11,887 bases of DNA from Pseudomonas sp. (GTDB lineage: Bacteria; Pseudomonadota; Gammaproteobacteria; Pseudomonadales; Pseudomonadaceae). Under the pieces are notes generated by a model. The model was not told where the DNA came from. It searched no databases and was given only the letters and a program-made list of their open reading frames with translations. Shown here piece after piece: positions 6,104 through 11,887 of the stretch (position 1 is the stretch's first letter; each line of letters starts with the position of its first letter). A program made the position numbers and the translations under genes. The DNA is taken from contig DPSI01000231.1 in NCBI GenBank assembly GCA_003527165.1, positions 1-11,887 on the forward strand. The letters run 5' to 3'.

Positions 6104-7072
6104 TCAGTGGGTGCGGGCGACGGCGAAGCGGCTGAGTTCCACCAGGGCGTCGCGATAGCTGTTGGCCGGGATGAGTTCCAGGCAGGCGATGGCGCGATCG
6201 GCGTAGTCGCGTGCCAGGCGGGCGGTGTATTCCAGCGCGCCGGACGCGTCTACGGCGCTGCGGATACTTTCGAGATCTTCGATGCCGCCTTTCTGAATGG
6301 CCTGGCGTACCAATGCGGCCTGCTCCGCTGTGCCTTCGCGCATGGTGTAGATCAGCGGCAGTGTCGGCTTGCCTTCGGCCAGATCGTCGCCGACGTTCTT
6401 GCCCAGGGTTTCGGCGTCGCCCTGGTAATCGAGCAGGTCATCAACCAATTGGAAGGCGATGCCCAGGTAGTCGCCGAAGGTACGCAGCGCCTCGCGTTGC
6501 TCCTCGCTGGCGCCGGCCAGGGTGGCGGCGCTGTGCGTAGAGGCTTCGAAGAGCATGGCCGTCTTTCCGCGGATGACTTCCATGTAGATTTCTTCGGTGG
6601 TGCTGGCATCGCGGACTTTGGACAGCTGCAGCACTTCGCCTTCGGCAATCACGCGAGTGGCCTGGGAGATGATGCGCATGACCGGCATGGAGCCCAGGTC
6701 GACCATCATTTCGAAAGAGCGCGCATAAAGAAAGTCGCCCACCAGCACGCTAGGCGCGTTGCCCCACAGGGCATTGGCCGTCGAACGGCCGCGACGCATG
6801 CCGGACATGTCGACCACATCATCGTGCAGCAGTGTCGAGGTGTGCAGGAATTCGATGATGGCAGCTAGCAGGCGCAATTGCTCGCCTTTGAGTCCGAGCG
6901 CGTTCCCGCTGAGTAGGACCAGCAAGGGGCGCAGGCGTTTACCGCCGGCCGAGGTGATGTAGTCCCCGATCTTTTCCACCAGCGGTACGCGGGAAGTCAG
7001 TTGGTTGCGGATGATGCCATCAACGGCGGCAAAATCTTCAGCCACTACTTGGTAAAAGGCCTGGGGTTGCAT
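6104..7072 (-). CDS. ispB: Long-chain polyprenyl diphosphate synthase
   Basis: Makes the all-trans prenyl diphosphate side chain of ubiquinone from farnesyl diphosphate and isopentenyl diphosphate. The 322-residue length is normal for IspB. The substrate-binding GGKRLRP is at 43-49. The first Asp-rich motif, DDVVD at 84-88 (after LLH), is followed by the RRGR region at 93-96, and the second motif DDLLD is at 211-215. Ser79 and Thr80, five and four residues before the first motif, are small, which fits a long product. Pseudomonas uses ubiquinone-9, so the product is probably nonaprenyl (solanesyl) rather than octaprenyl diphosphate; this is inference. The GAGGAG ribosome site is unusually far (12 bases) from ATG, but no better start exists and the N-terminus aligns with the family. 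A strong promoter drives it, divergent from rplU. Confidence 0.96.
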   Translation of the reverse strand: MQPQAFYQVVAEDFAAVDGIIRNQLTSRVPLVEKIGDYITSAGGKRLRPLLVLLSGNALGLKGEQLRLLAAIIEFLHTSTLLHDDVVDMSGMRRGRSTANALWGNAPSVLVGDFLYARSFEMMVDLGSMPVMRIISQATRVIAEGEVLQLSKVRDASTTEEIYMEVIRGKTAMLFEASTHSAATLAGASEEQREALRTFGDYLGIAFQLVDDLLDYQGDAETLGKNVGDDLAEGKPTLPLIYTMREGTAEQAALVRQAIQKGGIEDLESIRSAVDASGALEYTARLARDYADRAIACLELIPANSYRDALVELSRFAVARTH

Positions 7073-7104
7073 CGGGGACGAGTACTCCTCGGAGATTGCG
7101 CGGC

Positions 7105-7133
7105 ATGCTATGGGGCGGGTCAGGCACTGTCAA
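7105..7133 (-). promoter_or_regulatory. Sigma70 promoter of ispB
   Basis: On the minus strand a consensus -35 TTGACA (7128-7133) and TAGCAT (7105-7110) are 17 bases apart. The predicted start is near 7098, giving a leader of about 25 bases. Confidence 0.75.
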
Positions 7134-7151
7134 GGCAAGGCCAGGCGGCTA

Positions 7152-7180
7152 TTGCGCCGGCTCTGGTGGATGCGTACAAT
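7152..7180 (+). promoter_or_regulatory. Sigma70 promoter of rplU-rpmA
   Basis: TTGCGC (7152-7157) and TACAAT (7175-7180) are separated by 17 bases. The predicted start near 7187 gives a leader of about 134 bases before rplU, long enough for regulatory RNA structure. The -35 is 18 bases from the divergent ispB -35. Confidence 0.75.
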
Positions 7181-7320
7181 CGCGGACCCTGAACTTTCCC
7201 CCTGGGCATTTCCCTGCCTTACGCAATTGCAAGGGCGTCCCTTCCGGCCCCGAGCAGCCATGCCAGCCACCAACTATTTCACTTAAGCGCTGGGTGAGCA
7301 GGATTAACGGAGATACACAG

Positions 7321-7632
7321 ATGTACGCAGTTATCGTTACCGGCGGCAAACAATACAAGGTCGCCGAAGGCGAATACCTCAAGATTGAAAAACTCGAAGT
7401 TGCCACTGGCGAAGCAGTCACCTTTGACCGCGTTCTGCTGATTGGCAACGGCGACGATGTCCAAATCGGCGCTCCGGTGGTCGATGGTGCCAAGGTCACT
7501 GCTGAAGTGATCGCCCAAGGTCGTCATGACAAGGTCAGCATCATCAAATTCCGCCGTCGTAAGCACCACATGAAGCGTCAGGGCCACCGTCAGTGGTTCA
7601 CTGAGGTCAAAATCACCGGTATTCAGGGCTAA
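7321..7632 (+). CDS. rplU: 50S ribosomal protein L21
   Basis: Ribosomal protein of the large subunit that binds 23S rRNA, 103 residues, exactly the family length. The start [14 protein letters not shown] is the universal L21 N-terminus, and the basic segment [15 protein letters not shown] (about 77-91), followed by TEVKITGI, is the C-terminal signature. The frame is open upstream to 7096, but only ATG 7321 gives the family N-terminus, and GGAG lies 8 bases before it. It is the first gene of an rplU-rpmA unit, with 35 bases before rpmA. The long untranslated leader leaves room for feedback control, which I cannot show. Confidence 0.98.
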   Translation: MYAVIVTGGKQYKVAEGEYLKIEKLEVATGEAVTFDRVLLIGNGDDVQIGAPVVDGAKVTAEVIAQGRHDKVSIIKFRRRKHHMKRQGHRQWFTEVKITGIQG

Positions 7633-7667
7633 TCGGGCCTGAATCCCCTTATAGGAGTATTGAACTC

Positions 7668-7925
7668 ATGGCACACAAAAAAGCTGGCGGTTCTACCCGC
7701 AACGGTCGCGACTCAGAAGCCAAACGTCTTGGCGTGAAGATGTACGGCGGCCAGGCCATCAAGGCCGGTAACATCATCGTGCGTCAGCGCGGCACCCAAT
7801 TCCATGCCGGTTACGGCGTTGGTATGGGCAAGGATCACACCCTGTTCGCGAAAGTGGAAGGCGTGATCAAGTTCGAAGTGAAGGGCGCTTTCGGCCGTCG
7901 CTACGTGAGCGTCGTCGCAGCCTAA
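7668..7925 (+). CDS. rpmA: 50S ribosomal protein L27
   Basis: Ribosomal protein of the large subunit whose N-terminal tail reaches toward the peptidyl transferase centre. The 85-residue length is normal. [20 protein letters not shown] is the family N-terminus, with Ala directly after the initiator Met as in E. coli, so no Firmicutes-type leader peptide has to be cut off. [20 protein letters not shown] and GRRYVSV are also typical. AGGAG lies 10 bases before the start. It is cotranscribed with rplU and ends 15 bases before a strong intrinsic terminator, so obgE beyond it is at least partly a separate unit. Confidence 0.98.
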   Translation: MAHKKAGGSTRNGRDSEAKRLGVKMYGGQAIKAGNIIVRQRGTQFHAGYGVGMGKDHTLFAKVEGVIKFEVKGAFGRRYVSVVAA

Positions 7926-7940
7926 CTGCGGCGTTGCTGG

Positions 7941-7970
7941 AAAAGCCCTGTCATGCGACGGGGCTTTTTT
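7941..7970 (+). terminator. Intrinsic terminator of rplU-rpmA
   Basis: AAAAGCCCTGTC, loop ATGC, then GACGGGGCTTTTTT forms a 9-bp GC-rich stem (one G-U pair), extended by A-T pairs and followed by a run of six T. Confidence 0.92.
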
Positions 7971-7987
7971 GTTTCTGTATTCTCTAT

Positions 7988-8042
7988 AGGGCTCTTGCAA
8001 AACACTGCTTTGCTCTAGTTTCGCTGGGTTTTGCAAGACCCT
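7988..8042. repeat. 55-bp terminal-inverted-repeat element or hairpin
   Basis: AGGGcTCTTGCAAAAC at 7988-8003 is repeated inverted as GTTTTGCAAGACCCT at 8028-8042. The 15-base arms are identical apart from one extra C. The 24-base centre is unpaired. TAT flanks both ends (7985-7987 and 8043-8045), which could be a target-site duplication. It lies between the rpmA terminator and obgE. It could be a tiny MITE, an IS remnant or an RNA hairpin in the obgE leader. Confidence 0.55.
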
Positions 8043-8048
8043 TATATT
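8043..8048 (+). promoter_or_regulatory. Possible -10 element for obgE
   Basis: TATATT lies 39 bases before the obgE start, after the rpmA terminator, where a promoter is expected. The best -35 is a poor TTTCGC (8019-8024) at 18 bases, so this is tentative. Confidence 0.35.
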
Positions 8049-8060
8049 CCTGTTTTCTAG

Positions 8061-9305
<1,245 letters not shown>

Positions 9306-9409
9306 AGCTTTGCTCGCGTGGTTGCGCATCTATAGGTAGGTGGTCCTTGGGCTGCTTGGTCTGGGTCCATCGAGTGGTTTGGCCGAATATGGGACAGAAG
9401 GCGGGATCG

Positions 9410-10528
9410 ATGCGGGACAAGGTGAGCGGCGCGCGGCGCTGGGTGATAAAGATCGGCAGTGCGCTGCTGACGGCTGATGGGCGTGGTCTCGATCAGGCGG
9501 CAATGGCGGTCTGGGTCGATCAGATGGTGGCCCTGCGGCAGGCCGGAGTCGAGCTGGTGCTGGTTTCGTCCGGTGCGGTCGCGGCCGGCATGAGTCGCCT
9601 CGGCTGGGGCGCTCGACCCAAAGCGGTTCACGAGCTGCAGGCTGCTGCTGCGGTAGGGCAGATGGGCCTTATTCGTGCTTGGGAAGCCAGCTTTGGTCGC
9701 TGCGACCAGCAAACCGCTCAGGTTCTGGTGACTCATGACGACCTCTCTGACCGCAAGCGTTATCTTAATGCGCGAAGCACGCTGCGCACGCTGATCGACC
9801 TGGGCGTGGTTCCGGTCATCAATGAAAACGACACCGTCGTTACCGATGAGATCCGCTTCGGTGACAACGATACCCTTGCTGCGTTGGTGGCAAACTTGGT
9901 TGAGGCTGACCTGTTGGTGATCCTCACGGACCGAGATGGCATGTTCGATGCGGATCCGCGTAACAATCCCGATGCCAATCTCATCAGTGAAGCCCGCGCC
10001 GACGATCCGGCGCTGGATGCCGTGGCGGGCGCAACGGGTGGTGCACTTGGGCGCGGCGGGATGCAGACCAAGCTGCGCGCGGCGCGTCTGGCGGCGCGCT
10101 CGGGGGCGCATACGGTCATCGTCGGCGGGCGCATCGAGCAGGTCTTGGCGCGGCTGAAGGCCGGCGAGCGGCTGGGTACCTTGCTGGCGCCTGAATGCAA
10201 TCGTCACGCCGCACGCAAGCAATGGCTCGCGGGGCATCTGCAGACGCGGGGCTCGGTCACGCTGGACGCTGGTGCGGTGTTTGCGCTGAAGCAGGGCCAC
10301 CGCAGCTTGCTGCCGGTCGGTGTCAAGGCGGCGCAGGGCGGTTTCCGGCGTGGCGAGATGGTGGTCTGCATGGGGCCGGAAGGGCGGGAGGTTGCTCGCG
10401 GTCTGGTCAATTACAGTGTCGCTGAAACCCAGCGAATCCTGGGGCACTCTTCTGACGAAATCGAGAAGCTGCTCGGCTATGTCGACGAGCCCGAGCTTAT
10501 CCATCGCGACAACATGATTTTGGTATGA
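9410..10528 (+). CDS. proB: Glutamate 5-kinase
   Basis: Catalyses the first step of proline synthesis, ATP-dependent phosphorylation of glutamate, in the cytoplasm. 372 residues, the normal length for the form with a C-terminal PUA domain. The amino-acid-kinase domain shows VIKIGSALL with Lys14 (10-20), SSGAVAAGM (53-61), VINENDTVV (136-144), [13 protein letters not shown] (149-161), [12 protein letters not shown] (173-184) and [12 protein letters not shown] (214-225). The PUA domain spans about 275-355 ([18 protein letters not shown]). The frame is open back to 9347, but ATG 9410 ([12 protein letters not shown]) matches the Pseudomonas ProB start, with AAGG 8 bases upstream. Activity is normally inhibited by proline. 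Its stop overlaps the ribosome site of creA, suggesting coupled translation. Confidence 0.97.
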   Translation: MRDKVSGARRWVIKIGSALLTADGRGLDQAAMAVWVDQMVALRQAGVELVLVSSGAVAAGMSRLGWGARPKAVHELQAAAAVGQMGLIRAWEASFGRCDQQTAQVLVTHDDLSDRKRYLNARSTLRTLIDLGVVPVINENDTVVTDEIRFGDNDTLAALVANLVEADLLVILTDRDGMFDADPRNNPDANLISEARADDPALDAVAGATGGALGRGGMQTKLRAARLAARSGAHTVIVGGRIEQVLARLKAGERLGTLLAPECNRHAARKQWLAGHLQTRGSVTLDAGAVFALKQGHRSLLPVGVKAAQGGFRRGEMVVCMGPEGREVARGLVNYSVAETQRILGHSSDEIEKLLGYVDEPELIHRDNMILV

Positions 10529-10536
10529 GGTGCTCG

Positions 10537-10995
10537 ATGCGATTGGCAAAGGCGCTGATGGTGCTGCTGGCTTGGCCGGTAGCCGGCATGGCTCGCGAGG
10601 TGGGGGAGGTCGATACGGTCTTCAAGTGGCTCGGGCCGAACCACAAGATCGTGGTGGAGGCGTTCGATGATCCCAAGGTCGAGGGCGTTACCTGTTATCT
10701 ATCTAGAGCCAAGACGGGCGGAATCAAGGGCGGACTCGGGTTGGCGGAAGATCGCGCTGAGGCGTCCATTGCCTGTCGTCAGGTTGGGCCGATCCGTGTG
10801 AGTGACAATCTCGAAGATGGCGAGGTGGTCTTCAGGGAGCGGACTTCTCTGGTGTTCAAGACCATGCAAGTGGTGCGCTTTTTCGATGAGGCGCGCAACA
10901 CGCTGGTGTATCTCGTCTATAGCGATAGGGTGATCGAAGGCAGTCCGCAGAATGCGGTGACGGCTATTCCAATCGTGCCATGGGCGCAGCCGTAA
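10537..10995 (+). CDS. creA: CreA family periplasmic protein
   Basis: Member of the CreA family (E. coli CreA, 157 residues), whose function is unknown. 152 residues. Residues 1-19 form a signal peptide (RLAK, then [10 protein letters not shown], cleavage after GMA), so the product is periplasmic. The family signature is [15 protein letters not shown] (59-73) followed by [11 protein letters not shown], with two Cys (C53 and C80) that could form a disulfide. An in-frame ATG at 10525 overlaps the proB stop (ATGA), but ATG 10537 has GAGG 6 bases upstream and gives a better signal peptide start. It is last in obgE-proB-creA and ends at a bidirectional terminator. The creBCD genes are not nearby. 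Confidence 0.92.
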   Translation: MRLAKALMVLLAWPVAGMAREVGEVDTVFKWLGPNHKIVVEAFDDPKVEGVTCYLSRAKTGGIKGGLGLAEDRAEASIACRQVGPIRVSDNLEDGEVVFRERTSLVFKTMQVVRFFDEARNTLVYLVYSDRVIEGSPQNAVTAIPIVPWAQP

Positions 10996-11050
10996 TCAGG
11001 GATGGCAGCGCTCGTTGAGCTTGTCATTCGCGGCAGCGGATCGCAGGCAC

Positions 11051-11079
11051 AAAAAAACCGGCTCAAGGCCGGTTTTTTT
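11051..11079. terminator. Bidirectional terminator between creA and rpsT
   Basis: A7 followed by CCGGC, loop TCAAG, then GCCGG and T7 forms a symmetric hairpin with a T-run on both strands. It lies between the convergent creA and rpsT genes, so it should end both transcripts. Confidence 0.93.
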
Positions 11080-11093
11080 CAAGAACGTACAGC

Positions 11094-11369
11094 TCAGGCA
11101 GCGGCAGCGCCGAGGGCCTTGATATGGCCGTTCAGGCGGCTCTTGTGACGAGCGGCTTTGTTCTTGTGGATGATGCCTTTATCGGCCATGCGGTCGATTA
11201 CAGGCACGGCTGCGGTGTAAGCAGTACGAGCTTTATCCAGATCTTTTGCGTCAATGGCTTTGACCACATTCTTGATGTAGGTACGAACCATGGAGCGCAA
11301 GCTGGCGTTGTGGCTGCGACGCTTCTCAGCCTGAATTGCGCGTTTTTTGGCGGAAGGGCTGTTGGCCAC
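11094..11369 (-). CDS. rpsT: 30S ribosomal protein S20, GTG start
   Basis: Small-subunit protein that binds 16S rRNA. 91 residues, matching Pseudomonas S20. The N-terminus reads [20 protein letters not shown] and the body [20 protein letters not shown], both diagnostic; [13 protein letters not shown] near the C-terminus is the conserved basic helix. The frame is open to an ATG at 11405, but the family start falls on GTG at 11367-11369, with GAGGAG 7 bases upstream (11377-11382), so GTG is the start. E. coli rpsT also uses a non-AUG codon (UUG), linked to translational autoregulation, so the rare start may matter here too. A near-consensus promoter lies upstream. It is divergent from murJ. Confidence 0.97.
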   Translation of the reverse strand: MANSPSAKKRAIQAEKRRSHNASLRSMVRTYIKNVVKAIDAKDLDKARTAYTAAVPVIDRMADKGIIHKNKAARHKSRLNGHIKALGAAAA

Positions 11370-11417
11370 CGTCGAACTCCTCGAAAACGTGGGATTACAA
11401 AGCAAATAAGGCCGCGA

Positions 11418-11446
11418 ATCATGCCGATGCGGCGTTGGCTTGTCAA
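11418..11446 (-). promoter_or_regulatory. Strong sigma70 promoter of rpsT
   Basis: On the minus strand a consensus TTGACA (11441-11446) and CATGAT (11418-11423) are 17 bases apart. The predicted start near 11411 leaves a leader of about 41 bases. Confidence 0.8.
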
Positions 11447-11587
11447 GCCTGCTTGAAGATTGATGAACGCTAGCCGGACAGAAGGCCTGCCGCTAAACTC
11501 GCGGCCTCTTTATCTGTCGTAATTGCCCATCGATTCCGGTGGCTCAATGCCTGGCCGGAATCTCTGTAGCAACTTCTAGGAAAACAA

Positions 11588-11887
11588 ATGTCCGAGACAG
11601 CCGGTAAAGGCGGGTTGTTGCGTTCCAGCGCGGTGGTCAGCGTGATGACGCTGCTGTCCCGCGTGCTGGGCATGGTACGCGATATGGTGGTGGCTAGCTA
11701 CTTCGGTTCCGGCGCGGCGGCTGACGCTTTTTTCATTGCCTTCAAAATCCCCAACTTCCTGCGCCGCCTATTTGCTGAAGGCGCTTTCGCTCAGGCCTTC
11801 GTGCCGGTGCTGTCGGAATACCGAACCAAGCGGACACTGGTAGAAGTCAAGCTGCTGGTCGATCGCACAGCCGGCATGCTCGGGTTG
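11588..11887 (+). CDS. murJ: Lipid II flippase MurJ, N-terminal part only
   Basis: Inner-membrane MOP-superfamily flippase that moves lipid II across the membrane for peptidoglycan synthesis (formerly MviN). Only the first 100 residues are in the window, and the frame runs off the right edge. The visible part covers membrane helices 1 and 2 and holds all essential residues of that region, shifted by 7 from E. coli MurJ: R25 and R31 (R18, R24), D46 (D39), R59 (R52) and E64 (E57). The stretch AFKIPNFLRRLFAEGAF is diagnostic. ATG 11588 has AGGA 6 bases upstream (11578-11581). It is divergent from rpsT, as in P. aeruginosa. A TAAACT at 11494-11499 could be a -10, but no -35 supports it. Confidence 0.97.
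   Translation, partial: MSETAGKGGLLRSSAVVSVMTLLSRVLGMVRDMVVASYFGSGAAADAFFIAFKIPNFLRRLFAEGAFAQAFVPVLSEYRTKRTLVEVKLLVDRTAGMLGL

Noticed and set aside
7096..7320. Extended N-terminus for L21
   Set aside because: It would include the promoter; L21 begins MYAVIVTGG in all relatives I know.
11485..11510. Possible terminator or RNA gene upstream of murJ
   Set aside because: A CCGC/GCGG stem is present but short, with no T-run or other RNA features.

Overview
The window is ordinary core chromosome of a gammaproteobacterium, most likely Pseudomonas in the broad sense (stutzeri/mendocina/aeruginosa-like). The basis is GC-rich DNA, protein sequences that read as close Pseudomonas orthologues, and a gene order that matches, as far as I recall, the P. 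aeruginosa block running from the Lon-like protease gene (PA4576) to mviN/murJ (PA4562). I see no insertion sequence, prophage, CRISPR array, tRNA or rRNA. No gene-free stretch exceeds 300 bases.

Layout, left to right. (1) 1-970, minus: periplasmic di-heme cytochrome c peroxidase ccpA, cut by the window edge, with an ANR/FNR box in its promoter. (2) 1199-3652, plus: a Lon-like protease with an intact Ser-Lys dyad but non-canonical Walker motifs. (3) 3653-3826: an inverted pair of DnaA-box-like sequences, followed by an unrecognised 111-residue conserved-type protein (3827-4162). (4) 4326-4814: UPF0114/YqhA membrane protein with its own promoter. (5) 4948-5565: cytoplasmic FKBP-type prolyl isomerase fklB, followed by a REP-like nested inverted repeat at the convergent junction. 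(6) 5708-5935, minus: a 75-residue protein whose promoter is overlapped by a Fur-box-like sequence. (7) 6104-7072, minus: polyprenyl diphosphate synthase ispB, divergent from (8) rplU-rpmA (7321-7925), which ends at a strong terminator. (9) A 55-bp hairpin/MITE-like element, then obgE-proB-creA (8088-10995), closed by a bidirectional terminator shared with (10) rpsT (11094-11369, minus, GTG start). (11) murJ from 11588, cut by the right edge.

Functionally the right half is housekeeping: ribosomal proteins L21, L27 and S20, the ribosome-assembly GTPase Obg, proline synthesis (ProB), quinone side-chain synthesis (IspB) and the lipid II flippase (MurJ). The left half is stress- and redox-oriented: peroxide reduction under low oxygen, a Lon-like protease, a prolyl isomerase and an iron-responsive small gene. 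I found no convincing new multi-gene system. The items most worth a second look are the DnaA-box pair, the Fur-linked small protein, the degenerate ATPase site of the Lon-like protease and two small palindromic elements.
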